NCBI GenBank assembly: GCA_947259215.1 | Contig: CAMYLJ010000002.1 | Span: 179,901-243,900 of the forward strand | Source: an uncultured delta proteobacterium | Lineage (GTDB): Bacteria > Myxococcota_A > UBA9160 > JAFDET01 | Reading direction: 5' to 3' | DNA length: 64,000 nucleotides | Part shown: positions 45,432 to 54,316 of the stretch, piece after piece | Layout of the letters: each line of letters starts with the position of its first letter | How positions within the stretch are numbered: the first letter of the stretch is position 1 | Notes under the pieces: model-generated | What the model saw: only the letters and a program-made list of their open reading frames with translations | Database searches by the model: none | What the model was told of the DNA's origin: nothing | Translations under genes and position numbers: made by a program

Positions 45432-45862
45432 ACGAGCCGCCCCGGAAGCTGCCCTCGCGCGCAGCCCTGCTGGCCGCACTCTGCGTCCTGACCCCGCTCG
45501 GGTTCGCGACGAAGCACGTGCATGGCCCCCTCGGCGGGTGGTTCCAGGACTACGCCGGTGGCGTCGTCTACGTGATGTTCTGGATGCTGCTCGCGCTGTG
45601 GCTGCGACCGAGCCTGCCGCCCGCGCGCGTTGCATGGGTCGTGCTGGCGCTGACTTCGGCGCTCGAGGTGCTCCAGCTCTGGAGCGGACCGGTCCTGGAC
45701 GCGATCCGCAGGACCTACCTGGGCCGGGCATTAATCGGCGACACCTTCAGCGCCTGGGACTTCGTGCACTACGCCATCGGCTGCGCACTCGCCGTCGCGC
45801 TCGTTCAGGCGCTGCCGGGCACCGTCACCCGGTGCACCACGCCCCGCACCTCCAGCCGGTAG
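45428..45862 (+). CDS. DUF2809 family membrane protein
   Basis: A 144-residue protein with four predicted membrane helices. It shows FATKHVHGPLGGWFQDYAGG near the N-terminus, ALEVLQLWSGPVLDAIRRT and IGDTFSAWDFVHYAIGCALA. These blocks are the conserved features of DUF2809, a VanZ-like family of unknown role. The GTG start overlaps the ligA stop by 4 bases. Its 3' end overlaps the manA 3' end on the other strand by 58 bases, so the last ~20 residues are constrained by both genes. Confidence 0.83.
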   Translation: MNEPPRKLPSRAALLAALCVLTPLGFATKHVHGPLGGWFQDYAGGVVYVMFWMLLALWLRPSLPPARVAWVVLALTSALEVLQLWSGPVLDAIRRTYLGRALIGDTFSAWDFVHYAIGCALAVALVQALPGTVTRCTTPRTSSR

Positions 45863-47010
45863 CCCGCCGACGCGGCCGGTACCAGGGCGGCGCAGCCGCC
45901 GCCAAGCGGCAGCTGCGGGCCGGGCTCGGGAAGATGCAGCTCCGCTTCGCCCTGCGTGCAGAGCAGGACCTCGAGCCGTCCGCCGGACACGACGTGATCT
46001 CCGCGCCCCAGGCACTCCAGGCGGAACTCCACCGCCGGCGCGTCGTAGCCGGACACACCGGGCGCCGTCATCTCGGCGCGCAGCGACTCGGCCGCCCCGG
46101 TCTCGAACCGCATCACCGCCAGAAGCTCCTCGCGATCGACGTGCTTCGCGGTCAGTCCCGCTCGCAGCACGTTGTCGGAGTTCCCCATGACCTCGACGGC
46201 GAACCCGTAGAGGTAGGTATGGAGTTCACCCGCCGGCAGGAACAGCGCCTCTCCCGGCGCGAGCTCCACGAAGTGGAGGAAGACGGGGGCCAGGGCGCCG
46301 GGATCGCCCGGGTACGCCTCGGCCAGCCGCGGCAGCCAGACCCCGCTGGCGTCGTCGTCGACCCGCGTCGCGGCCGCCGCCGCCTCGCCGACGGCGGCAG
46401 CGAGATCCGCTGGCGCCAGCTCGAGCAGGGCGCGGAAGGCCTCGCGCCAGCCGGCCGCGTCGGGCCGGCGTCGCAGCGGCGCCAGGACGGGCTCCAGCCG
46501 CTCGACGCCCAGGCGCGCGAAGCGCGCAAGGATCTCCTGCGGCGGCCGGAATCCCTTCAGCGCGCCGAATGGGCGCAATGCGCACACGAGCTCGGGTTTG
46601 GGGTGCGGGTCCCGATAGCACCGCGTCGCCGCGTCGCGGGGAATGCCGGCCCGGTCCTCGCGCTCGAATCCGGTGCGCGCCTGCGCGGCATCGGGGTGGG
46701 CCTGGAGCGACAGCGGCCGCTCGACCGCGAGGATCTTCAGCAGGAACGGCAGCTCGGCACCGAATCGCCGCGCCAGCTGACGCCCCAGCACGGTCTCGGG
46801 CGCACGTGCGATCCAGTCAGCGAAGGGAATCCGCTCCCCGTCGGCGACCACCCGGGATGACGCGAGCGGATGAGCGCCCACCCAGAGCTCGGCCTCGCAT
46901 TCGACGCTGGGCACCGGACGCCCCTGGAGCTCCGCCAGCGCCGACCGCGACCCCCAGGCGTAGGACCGGATCGGATTCTCGAGCAGGTGGATGCGCTCCT
47001 GGCGGTTCAT
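45805..47010 (-). CDS. manA: Mannose-6-phosphate isomerase, class I
   Basis: A 401-residue enzyme interconverting mannose-6-phosphate and fructose-6-phosphate, feeding GDP-mannose for glycan synthesis. The zinc site is formed by SLQAHPD (Gln and His), the Glu of HPKPELVCAL, and GELHTYLYG. The N-terminus has RSYAWGSRSALAELQGR and the C-terminal cupin part VLLCTQGEAELHL. Length is normal for the family. It is convergent with and overlaps the DUF2809 gene. A degraded copy lies at 28390-29136, so this is the only working copy in the window. Confidence 0.94.
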   Translation of the reverse strand: MNRQERIHLLENPIRSYAWGSRSALAELQGRPVPSVECEAELWVGAHPLASSRVVADGERIPFADWIARAPETVLGRQLARRFGAELPFLLKILAVERPLSLQAHPDAAQARTGFEREDRAGIPRDAATRCYRDPHPKPELVCALRPFGALKGFRPPQEILARFARLGVERLEPVLAPLRRRPDAAGWREAFRALLELAPADLAAAVGEAAAAATRVDDDASGVWLPRLAEAYPGDPGALAPVFLHFVELAPGEALFLPAGELHTYLYGFAVEVMGNSDNVLRAGLTAKHVDREELLAVMRFETGAAESLRAEMTAPGVSGYDAPAVEFRLECLGRGDHVVSGGRLEVLLCTQGEAELHLPEPGPQLPLGGGCAALVPAASAGYRLEVRGVVHRVTVPGSA

Positions 47011-47205
47011 GAACTCCGATCGTCGGCGCGGTTCCCCGACCCCTCGATGTAATCGGGGAGTGCGTTTTTCATCCGGGGCCCTCTGGAATCATGTGGCCGG
47101 GCCACCCTCACGACCGCAACTGGGACATTGGCTGGGAGTCTGCTTGTTTTCGCACCGACGTCGCCAAGCGCCTGGCCGACGTCGACCTCCTCGAGAACGA
47201 ACGGC

Positions 47206-47850
47206 TCAGGGCCGGAGGGCTTCGACGAAGACGCTTTCACGTGAGCGTTCGGCGAGATCTAGCCCCCCCGGATCCCGGATGCTTGTCTTCCCCGGCTCCA
47301 GCACCTGCGGATCCGCGAAGCCCACGTCGGCTAGTAGCCGGCAGAGCGAGGCTCCATCGTACATCCAAAGATGGTCGCGATCGCCGACCAGCCACCGCTT
47401 GAGGCGCTCGCGCCGGGTCCTGGCGGGCCGACGCGCCAAGAGGATGCCTTCGACAAACTCGTCCGCATCGCCGTCTTGAAGGTAGCGATCCACGTGGTAC
47501 CGCAGGTCGGGCGCGGCGACGCGGAGGATACCTCCCGGCGCGAGAATCCGGCGAGCCTCCTTCAGGAAGCCGAGCGCCTCATGTCGGTCGAGATGTTCGA
47601 TCATGTGGCACGAGTAAACGACTTCGGCCGATGCATCCGCTTCCGGAATGCCGCGCCGCACATCCGCCCAGCGGATCTCCGAGCCGCGCGCGTAGGCGAT
47701 GAAGTTGCGCTGGTCCTCGCCGAGCAGGCCGAGGCCTCCCAGCAGACCCGCCACGGCGCGATGTCGGGCGAGTCGCACGCTGAACGAGTTGTCGTAGTTC
47801 CGCCAGCCAGGCGTGGGCGTCGTTCCGCATCCGATATTGACGCGATGCAT
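47206..47850 (-). CDS. Class I SAM-dependent methyltransferase
   Basis: A 214-residue methyltransferase of the short Methyltransf_11-like type common in glycan loci. It opens with HRVNIGCGTTPTPGWRNYD (motif I with the GWxNxD signature of this subgroup), then VVYSCHMIEHLDRHEALGFL (motif IV) and ILAPGGILRVAAPDLRY (motif V). The C-terminal part has LWMYDGASLCRLLADVGF. The ATG at 47850 starts exactly at the core. Gaps of about 195 and 240 bases on its two sides show no gene. Its substrate is probably a sugar, from context only. Confidence 0.84.
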   Translation of the reverse strand: MHRVNIGCGTTPTPGWRNYDNSFSVRLARHRAVAGLLGGLGLLGEDQRNFIAYARGSEIRWADVRRGIPEADASAEVVYSCHMIEHLDRHEALGFLKEARRILAPGGILRVAAPDLRYHVDRYLQDGDADEFVEGILLARRPARTRRERLKRWLVGDRDHLWMYDGASLCRLLADVGFADPQVLEPGKTSIRDPGGLDLAERSRESVFVEALRP

Positions 47851-48088
47851 GCGCCCCTTTGTAATCTGGCGTTGCGTGCGTGTCAATTCGGCGACGGGAC
47901 CTCGTCCCTCACGATGCTCCTCGCGTTCGCTCGCGGCACGCCACAGGATGCCCGTCCCATATTGCGCAATCGCCGGTTCGCAGAGGAGCGAGAGACGCAG
48001 TCCGAGGCGGCTTCGGATGGAGGCGCAGTGACGGGTCGGATGTGGCGCTCCGTTCGTTTGCCTCGACAGGCCGCGACCGACCGACGCC

Positions 48089-49726
48089 CTAACGGGAGAG
48101 GCGGAAGCGCCAGACGTGGCGGCCTTCCCCGTCGCTCTCGCCAATCAGGACCGCCCGCTCCACGCTGCGACCGAACTCCGGATAGTACTCGAGGACCTCG
48201 GTTCTCCAGCGGGCCGCCGACGGAAGCTCGATCCGGAGCGACCCGCCGCCAGCCAGCGGCAGGCGTGCCTCGGAGCCAGCCAGCACGGGATCGAGACCGG
48301 GCGCGAGCGGGAGGCTGAGGACCGCTCGGCGGGCGCGCCCCTCCAGGCAGTCGATCACCTCCAGCCCGTCCTCGCCGAGAGAGAGCACGCGCCGGTGGCG
48401 TGTATCGGGCGTGGCCCAGCCGGCGCAGGTGGCCTCGACCCGGATCCCAGGCTCGACCGCCGCGAGCTCCACCCGCGGGCGCCCGCCGACGCGATGGCCC
48501 GACCAGATCTCCGCCTGCTCCCGGCCTGCCACTTCGAGCGTGGCATGGGCGCGCGTGCTTCGAGACCAGGTGCGCCTCGGGCCGGGCACGTACTCGAAGA
48601 CCCCGGTATCCGTCACCACCCGGTCGCGGCCCAGGCACAGCTCGAACGCCAGGGCGTCGCAGTGGGCGTGGCCCGGCTGGTAGGCCGGCAACGGGCCGGC
48701 GACCGAGAGCAGCAGGCTCCAGGGCCCGCGCGCCAGGCGCACGTAGCCGGCGGCCTCGAGCACGCCGGGACGGTCCGGGGCGCGCGGCTGCACCCCGAGC
48801 GACGCGGCGTAGCGCGCGAGGTCGCCAGGCCGCGACGCGATCCCGCGGGCCGAATCCCCGAACAGGGCGATCTCGCCATCGGGATGCGAGTAGACGGCCA
48901 GCGCGGCGAGCCCGCGAGCCGCGGTGTCGCGCAGCGCCTGCTCCAGCTCGGCCGGCGCCCAGCCCAAGGCGGCTTGCGCCAGATGCAGGACGTCGAGCAC
49001 GCCCTCCAGCAGCAGCGCGTGATACATCGGGCTCCGCTCCAGGTGCGCTCCCTCGCCTGGAAACTGCTCCGCGAGCTCCGCGACGAGCTGCGGGGCGAAG
49101 CCCAACCAGCGATCCCCCGCCGCGCCCCCGAAGGCGAGTCCCCCCGCCGTCAGCGCCAGCAGATTGGAGAGGTAGTGGTTGGCCAGCAGGCGCCGCTCCA
49201 GGTGGTGCGACAAGGTGTCGAGCTGGCAGGCCAGGGAGGCGCGCACCCGGCCGTCGTCGGCGTCGGAAAGCTCGAGGGCGCCCGGGGTCAGGAGCAGCTT
49301 CAGCCACGCGAGCGTGCGCAGGCTGATCGGGCCCGGGCGCCAGCCGATCCCCGTGCGGTGCCGCTCGATCCAGTCGAGCAGGTGTGCCCGCCGCACCGCG
49401 GGGGCGAGGGCCGGGTCGCGGGCCCAGTCGAACTGGTGCAAGTGGAAGGCCCAGAGCGGGCCCGCGTCGGCGTGGTCCCAGTCGATGCGCTCGCCGAAGA
49501 GCACGCTGTGGTTGAGGAGGGTCAGGCTCCCGTCGCGAAGCCGCGCGTGATCCGGCGCGCCGAGAAACGGAGTGCGCACGTCCCGCAGCGCCCACTCCGG
49601 GGGAACCGGCGGGGTGGGCGCCGGGCGCACCGTCCCCGCCACGACGTGCCGCAGCTGGTGCAGCAGCTGCACCGGGCGGTAGTGGCGCAGGCTGCGCAGC
49701 ACGGTCCCGGGCGACGGCGGGCTCAC
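48089..49726 (-). CDS. Heparinase II/III-like polysaccharide lyase
   Basis: A 545-residue protein with an N-terminal alpha/alpha toroid (about 90-290; NHSVLFGERIDWDHADAGP, SNHYLSNLL-like text) and a C-terminal beta-sandwich domain. The family hallmark is YQPGHAHCDALAFELCLGRD near residue 350, with the His and Asp of the catalytic region. Such genes are regular members of exopolysaccharide loci and may trim or degrade the polymer. No signal peptide is obvious. The GTG at 49726 overlaps the rsmI stop by 4 bases. A frameshifted fragment of a paralogue remains at 37532-37757. Confidence 0.88.
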   Translation of the reverse strand: MSPPSPGTVLRSLRHYRPVQLLHQLRHVVAGTVRPAPTPPVPPEWALRDVRTPFLGAPDHARLRDGSLTLLNHSVLFGERIDWDHADAGPLWAFHLHQFDWARDPALAPAVRRAHLLDWIERHRTGIGWRPGPISLRTLAWLKLLLTPGALELSDADDGRVRASLACQLDTLSHHLERRLLANHYLSNLLALTAGGLAFGGAAGDRWLGFAPQLVAELAEQFPGEGAHLERSPMYHALLLEGVLDVLHLAQAALGWAPAELEQALRDTAARGLAALAVYSHPDGEIALFGDSARGIASRPGDLARYAASLGVQPRAPDRPGVLEAAGYVRLARGPWSLLLSVAGPLPAYQPGHAHCDALAFELCLGRDRVVTDTGVFEYVPGPRRTWSRSTRAHATLEVAGREQAEIWSGHRVGGRPRVELAAVEPGIRVEATCAGWATPDTRHRRVLSLGEDGLEVIDCLEGRARRAVLSLPLAPGLDPVLAGSEARLPLAGGGSLRIELPSAARWRTEVLEYYPEFGRSVERAVLIGESDGEGRHVWRFRLSR

Positions 49727-50556
49727 GGCGATCCGTCCGCCTCCCGCAGCGCGTGGGCGCGCGCGTAGAGCTCGCGCCGCGGAAGCGCCACGGCGTCCGC
49801 CAGGTCCGTCGCCACCTGGCGCGGGCTGCGGCCTTCGGCCAAGAGGTCGCGGATCCGCGCGTCCACGTCCTCGAGATCGACGGTCGGCTCCAGCGCCCCC
49901 TCGACCACGACGGTCACCTCGCCGCGCACGCCCGAGGCGAAGCGCTCCGCCAGCTCCGACAGCCGGCCGCGGCCCCACTCCTCGTGGCGCTTGGTGAGCT
50001 CGCGCGCCACGCAGGCACGGCGGTCGCCGAGCCCCTCCGCCAGCGCAGCCAGGCTGGCGCCCAGGCGCCGCGGCGACTCGAAGAACACCAGGGTCTCCGG
50101 CCGGTCCCGGTAGCGCGCGAGCAGCGCCCGGCGCTCCCCGGCGCGCCGGGGCAGGAACCCGAGCAGCGCACACGGGAGGGCCGGCAGGCCCGATCCCGTC
50201 AGGGCCGCCAGCGCGGCAGACGCTCCCGGAACCGGCACCACGTCGTGCCCGGCTGCGAGCGCCGCGGCCACCAGGCGCTCGCCGGGATCCGAGAGCAGCG
50301 GCGTCCCCGCATCGGACACGAGCGCCACGCTTCCGGGCCCCGCCAGCACGGCCAGCACCTCGGCACTGCGCGCCGCCTCGTTGTGGGCGTGCAGCGAGCG
50401 CGGCCGGGCCGCGATCCCGTGACGCTCCAGCAGGATCCGCGTGCGGCGCGTGTCCTCGGCGAGCACCAAGTCCGACTCGGCCAGGATCCGCAGCGCGCGA
50501 AGCGTCACGTCTTCCAGGTTTCCGATCGGTGTGGCGACGAGATGCAGCGTGCCCAC
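49723..50556 (-). CDS. rsmI: 16S rRNA (cytidine1402-2'-O)-methyltransferase
   Basis: A 277-residue SAM enzyme that methylates the ribose of C1402 of 16S rRNA. It starts MGTLHLVATPIGNLEDVTLR, followed by AEDTRRTRILLERHGI, SLHAHNEA, LVSDAGTPLLSDPG and VVFFESPRR-like text (LVFFESPRRLGASL), the usual tetrapyrrole-methylase-fold signatures of RsmI. The heparinase-like gene starts inside its stop codon, an unusual partner for rsmI. On the other side it is divergent from yraN, its common neighbour in proteobacteria, with about 50 bases between them. Confidence 0.95.
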   Translation of the reverse strand: MGTLHLVATPIGNLEDVTLRALRILAESDLVLAEDTRRTRILLERHGIAARPRSLHAHNEAARSAEVLAVLAGPGSVALVSDAGTPLLSDPGERLVAAALAAGHDVVPVPGASAALAALTGSGLPALPCALLGFLPRRAGERRALLARYRDRPETLVFFESPRRLGASLAALAEGLGDRRACVARELTKRHEEWGRGRLSELAERFASGVRGEVTVVVEGALEPTVDLEDVDARIRDLLAEGRSPRQVATDLADAVALPRRELYARAHALREADGSP

Positions 50557-50606
50557 GCCGGGCAGGGTACACTTCCCCTTGCTCCCGGTCCCGGGAGACT
50601 CCCCGA

Positions 50607-50981
50607 TTGACCACTGATGACCGCCGCGCCCTCGGCGCGGAAGGCGAGCTGCGCGCCGCCGAGTACCTGGCGCGGCGCGGCTGGCGCATCCTCGAGCGCA
50701 ACGCGCGCGTCGAGGGAGTGGAGATCGACATGGTGGCGCGGCGCGGGGGACTGGTGGCCTTCGTCGAGGTCAAGACCCGCCGCGTGCGTCGCTTCGGAGG
50801 ACCGGAGCTGGCGGTGGACCGGCGCAAGCGCGCGCGGCTCGCCCGCGGCGCGGCCGGCTGGCTGCGCGCGCGCGACGCGCGGGCCCGGCGCGTCCGCTTC
50901 GACGTGGTGGCGGTGGAGGTGGACGGAGAGCGCCGCTGGCGCATCCGCCACTGGGAGAACGCCTTCCAAGCTGGCGATTGA
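50607..50981 (+). CDS. yraN: UPF0102 (YraN) family protein
   Basis: A 124-residue protein of the YraN family, which has an endonuclease-like fold. It shows GAEGELRAAEYLARRGWRIL, then GVEIDMVARRGGLVAFVEVKTRR with the Asp and the Glu-x-Lys pair of PD-(D/E)XK nucleases, and a basic region after it. The TTG at 50607 with GGGAG about nine bases upstream is the best start; ATG at 50617 is in another frame. It is divergent from rsmI. The function in the cell is not established. Confidence 0.88.
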   Translation: MTTDDRRALGAEGELRAAEYLARRGWRILERNARVEGVEIDMVARRGGLVAFVEVKTRRVRRFGGPELAVDRRKRARLARGAAGWLRARDARARRVRFDVVAVEVDGERRWRIRHWENAFQAGD

Positions 50982-51011
50982 CTTCGCTCGCCTGCGGGAA
51001 GAGAACGGATC

Positions 51012-51035
51012 GGAAGTCGGCTGAAGCCGACTTCC
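51012..51035. terminator. Perfect 11-bp inverted repeat
   Basis: GGAAGTCGGCT and AGCCGACTTCC flank a two-base centre, about 30 bases after the yraN stop and about 100 bases beyond the stop of the minus-strand ATPase. It lies between convergent genes and could act as a bidirectional terminator, though no T-run follows. Confidence 0.55.
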
Positions 51036-51135
51036 CAGCTCGCTTGGCGCTGTCGCTGAGACCACTGCGCGCGCCGCCCCGGGCGGAGGCGCTTGCGGGG
51101 CGTCCGGGGCCGGCGTCTCGCGGGGACGCGGAGGC

Positions 51136-52989
51136 TCAGGCCTTCGGCGGCGCGTCGGGGTGGGGCGTGGGATCGTCGAGGCGAACGACCCGGTCGGCGA
51201 TGCGGCCGAAGAGGGGATCGCTGGTGGCCAGCAGCACCTGGGTCACTGCTCCCAGGCGCCGCACGCAGCGCGCCGCGCCGCGCCGGCGGGCGGCGTCGAG
51301 CCGCACGAACGGGTCGTCCAGCAGCAGCGGCAGCGGGTGCACCAGGGCCGCACGCTCCGCCAGCGCGAACTGCACCGCGTGCAGCAGCACCTCGGTGGCC
51401 GAGCCGGTGGCGTCCTCCAGCGGCAGCGCCTCGCGGCCCTCGCGCTCCAGCAGCCAGCGCGCCTCGCCCTTGCGACGGATGGCGGCGTAGGTGCGACCCG
51501 TCAGGGCTCGCACGTAGGCGCCGGCCAGCCCCTCGGCGTCGGCCCACACGTCGGCGGCCTCGCGCGCGTGCATGGCGGCGGCCGCGCGCACCACGCCCTC
51601 CACCTGCCAGGCTGCGGGCGCGATCTCCTCCGAGGCCGCGCGTGCCGCCGCGTCCTGGGCCGCCCGTTCCGCGAGGCGGAGCTCACGCTCGGCGGTCTCC
51701 AGCTCCACGCGCAGCGCCGCCGAGTCCCTCTCCTCCGCCACGGGCTCGGGCTCGGGCACGCTTCGCAGCCGGGCGCGCACGGCCCGCAGCTCGCCGTCGA
51801 GCTCCGCCGCGTCGCGGGCCTGCGCGCGCTGGCGCAGGACGTCGCGCCGCTCCACCAGCGAGCGATGGCGTTCGATCGCGCCCGGCAGGTCGGCGGGCGA
51901 GTCCAGCGCCAACGCGGTGGCCAGGCTGCGGACCGCCACGGTCTCGAGCTCGAAGCGATGGCGCAGGGTGCGGGTGAGATCCGTCTCCCGGGACCGGGTC
52001 TCCTCCAGGCGCGCCACCGCCAGGTGCACACGCGCGGCCGCGATCCCCGCCGCCCCCAGGGCGGCGATGCCGAGGCCGAAGGCCACCGGCGCCAGCAGGG
52101 AGCCGAGCGAGAAGAGCGCGGCCGCGCCCGCCACCACGACGGCCCCGACCAGCAGAAGGGTGCGCCGCGCCACCGATGGGGCCTCGAGCTCGGCGCGCTC
52201 CCGATCGATCTCGGCGCCCCGGTCGCGCAGCCGGGCCTCGGCGGCGGAGAGCTCGGCCGCCTGCCGCGCGTAGCCCACGACCCGCTCGTCCAGGTCGGCG
52301 GGGGCGGCCGCCAGGGCCGCGGTGCGCTGCAGATCGACCTCCACCCGCTCGAGCTCCTCGCGGACCTCGCACAGGGCCGCCGCCTCGACCTCCAGCTCGT
52401 CCCGCCGCTCGGTCTCCGCCTCGTGGAGACCGCGCTGCACCTCGCGCTCGCGGGCGGCGGCCAGCTGCGCGCGCAGCGCCTCCACCCGCGCCCGCACCGG
52501 CCGCACCGCCTGGCCCGCGGTCTTGGCCTCCAGCGCGCGCCGGGCGTCGCCCAGGCGACCGCCCCGGACGCTGGTCGTCAGCGCGTCGGCGGACGCGACG
52601 AAGAGCCGCCCGTAGTGCCCCCGGGCCGGCAGCCCGAGCCGGCCGCGGATGCCCTCGGCCACCGCCTGGGGCGGCCCCTCGAGGATCGGCCCGTCACCCT
52701 CCTGGAGGGTCAGGCCGCGCGCGTCGAAGTCGGCGTGCACGCGGAAGGAACCCTCGGCGTCACGCAGGTCGAGCAGCGCCTCGGAGCGCTCGGGCGGCGG
52801 GTTGGAACGCAGGAAAGGGGCGATCTCGAGCTGGGGATCGGGATCGAGCAGGAGCGCCACGAGGTCGATCAGGGTCGACTTGCCGCTCTCGTTGCCACCG
52901 AGCAGCACCACGGTGCCGGGGCCGACCTGGATGCGGCGCCGGGTGCGGAAGGGGCCGACGCCCTCGATCTCCACCCCCGCGATGGTCAC
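51136..52989 (-). CDS. SMC-like AAA ATPase with central membrane hairpin
   Basis: A 617-residue ATPase of the RecF/SMC/YhaN kind. Walker A is LLGGNESGKSTLIDLVALLL (residues ~30-48). A long helical arm rich in Arg/Glu follows (about 150-280), then two hydrophobic segments (about 283-330; RTLLLVGAVVVAGAAALF) and a second coiled coil. The C-terminal head holds Walker B LPLLLDDPFVRLDAARR. Two membrane helices inside the arm are typical of YhaN-like proteins. Those usually pair with an SbcD-like nuclease, which is absent here. The GTG at 52989 lies just beyond two hairpins that follow rplS. Its role may be DNA repair, but this is unproven. Confidence 0.8.
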   Translation of the reverse strand: MTIAGVEIEGVGPFRTRRRIQVGPGTVVLLGGNESGKSTLIDLVALLLDPDPQLEIAPFLRSNPPPERSEALLDLRDAEGSFRVHADFDARGLTLQEGDGPILEGPPQAVAEGIRGRLGLPARGHYGRLFVASADALTTSVRGGRLGDARRALEAKTAGQAVRPVRARVEALRAQLAAAREREVQRGLHEAETERRDELEVEAAALCEVREELERVEVDLQRTAALAAAPADLDERVVGYARQAAELSAAEARLRDRGAEIDRERAELEAPSVARRTLLLVGAVVVAGAAALFSLGSLLAPVAFGLGIAALGAAGIAAARVHLAVARLEETRSRETDLTRTLRHRFELETVAVRSLATALALDSPADLPGAIERHRSLVERRDVLRQRAQARDAAELDGELRAVRARLRSVPEPEPVAEERDSAALRVELETAERELRLAERAAQDAAARAASEEIAPAAWQVEGVVRAAAAMHAREAADVWADAEGLAGAYVRALTGRTYAAIRRKGEARWLLEREGREALPLEDATGSATEVLLHAVQFALAERAALVHPLPLLLDDPFVRLDAARRRGAARCVRRLGAVTQVLLATSDPLFGRIADRVVRLDDPTPHPDAPPKA

Positions 52990-53001
52990 GCGAACACGCT
53001 A

Positions 53002-53028
53002 GCACGCCGACCCTTTGGGTCGGCGTGC
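53002..53028. terminator. 12-bp stem hairpin between rplS and the ATPase gene
   Basis: GCACGCCGACCC, loop TTT, GGGTCGGCGTGC: a perfect 12-base-pair stem directly after the ribosomal operon. With the hairpin at 53036-53056 it probably ends rplS transcription. No T-run is present on the minus strand. Confidence 0.6.
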
Positions 53029-53035
53029 GCCGCAA

Positions 53036-53056
53036 ACGGAGTCCTTCGGGCTCCGT
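53036..53056. terminator. Second hairpin after rplS
   Basis: ACGGAGTCC and GGGCTCCGT pair over nine positions (one G-U) around TTC, giving a very short-looped stem a few bases after the rplS stop. It forms a tandem with the hairpin at 53002-53028. Confidence 0.55.
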
Positions 53057-53059
53057 CAG

Positions 53060-53590
53060 CTAGCTCTTCGACTCCCCGGATGCGTCCTCGGCGGCGTCCG
53101 GCGCGGGCTCCGGAGCGGCAGCGGCCTCGGCGGGCGCCGCCGCCTCGGGCTCCTCGACCGCCGCACCCGCCTTGGTGGCGGCCGGTGCCTCGGCGATGGC
53201 CCGGGCCTCCTCCTCCTGCTCCGACACCAGGGACGAGACGTCGCGCAGCTTCGAGCGCAGGCGCGCCGCCTTGCCGCGCAGCTCGCGCAGGTAGTAGAGC
53301 CGCGCGCGGCGGACGTGGCCGCGACTCTTGATCTCGATCTTCTCCACCACCCGGGACTCCACGGGGAAGACCCGCTCCACGCCGACCCCGTAGGAGACCT
53401 TGCGCACGGTGAAGCTCGCCGACGGGCCGCCGCCGCGGCGCCGGATGCAGACGCCTTCGAAGACCTGGATCCGCTCCTTCTCGCCCTCGCGGATCTTCAC
53501 GTGCACGCGCAAGGTGTCCCCGGGCCGGAAGGGCGGCAGGTCCTTGCGGCGGGACTCCCTCTCGAGCGCCTCGAGCTGGTTGCGGTTCAT
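53060..53590 (-). CDS. rplS: 50S ribosomal protein L19 with acidic C-terminal extension
   Basis: The first ~113 residues are a normal L19, with [51 protein letters not shown] and [16 protein letters not shown]. The protein then runs on for about 60 residues rich in Ala and Glu (total 176; usual length about 115-130). This low-complexity tail is probably disordered and lies outside the ribosome core. The ATG overlaps the trmD stop by 4 bases. It is the last gene of the rpsP-khpA-rimM-trmD-rplS operon. Confidence 0.95.
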   Translation of the reverse strand: MNRNQLEALERESRRKDLPPFRPGDTLRVHVKIREGEKERIQVFEGVCIRRRGGGPSASFTVRKVSYGVGVERVFPVESRVVEKIEIKSRGHVRRARLYYLRELRGKAARLRSKLRDVSSLVSEQEEEARAIAEAPAATKAGAAVEEPEAAAPAEAAAAPEPAPDAAEDASGESKS

Positions 53591-54312
53591 CGCTCCTCGT
53601 CTCCTCGCGCCCCGTCCCGCAGGTCCGGTCGGCGCTCCTCGGTTCGTTCGACGGCCCGCTGGCGTCGCCAGCGCGCCACCTCTGCGTGGTGGCCCGAGCG
53701 AAGCACCTCCGGCACCTCGAGCCCCCGATACTCCGGCGGCCGCGTGTACTGCGGCCCCTCCAGCAGCCGTTCCGCGAACGACTCGCTCTCGACCGACTCG
53801 GGGTTGCCCAGCACGCCCGGCAGCAGCCGGACCACGCCCTCCAGGAGGACCATGACGGGAACCTCGCCGCCCGAGAGCACGTAGTCGCCGATCGACACCT
53901 CCTCGTCCACCGCCAGGTCGACCACCCGCTGGTCGACCCCCTCGTAGCGCCCGCACACCAGCACCAGGTGCTCCTCGCGGGCCAGCTCCTCCAGGTGCGT
54001 CTGGTCCAGCCTGCGGCCCTGAGGGGCCAGCAGCACCACCCGCGCCCGGCGTTCCGGGCCCTTGGGGCCGGCGATCTGCTCGATCGCCTCCACCAGGGGC
54101 TCGGGCTTCATCACCATGCCGGGTCCGCCGCCGTAGGGCGCGTCGTCCACCGTGCGGTGTCGGTCCCGCGTCCAGTCCCTCAGGTCGTGCACGGCGATCC
54201 GGGCCAGCCCCTTGTCGCGGGCGATGCCGAGCATGGCCTCCCCGACGAAGGGCTCGAAGAGCCCGGGAAAGATCGTGATCACGTCCACGCGGATGGCTGC
54301 GGGATCCGCCAT
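53587..54312 (-). CDS. trmD: tRNA (guanine37-N1)-methyltransferase
   Basis: A 241-residue SPOUT enzyme that methylates G37 of tRNAs next to the anticodon. It contains [50 protein letters not shown] and the trefoil-knot motif [17 protein letters not shown] with its SAM-binding loop. Length matches the family. rimM ends five bases upstream of its start, and its stop overlaps the rplS start. Conserved position in the ribosomal operon adds confidence. Confidence 0.97.
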   Translation of the reverse strand: MADPAAIRVDVITIFPGLFEPFVGEAMLGIARDKGLARIAVHDLRDWTRDRHRTVDDAPYGGGPGMVMKPEPLVEAIEQIAGPKGPERRARVVLLAPQGRRLDQTHLEELAREEHLVLVCGRYEGVDQRVVDLAVDEEVSIGDYVLSGGEVPVMVLLEGVVRLLPGVLGNPESVESESFAERLLEGPQYTRPPEYRGLEVPEVLRSGHHAEVARWRRQRAVERTEERRPDLRDGARGDEER

Positions 54313-54316
54313 CGCC

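Noticed and set aside
43347..45731. 794-codon open frame antisense to ligA
   Set aside because: It is a shadow of ligA; the composition and lack of motifs do not support a gene.
42101..45862. 1253-codon open frame across the regulator, kinase and ligA region on the + strand
   Set aside because: Most of it is antisense or out of frame to well-supported genes and reads as low-complexity Arg/Ala/Pro. Only its last 144 codons (from 45428) form a real DUF2809 protein.
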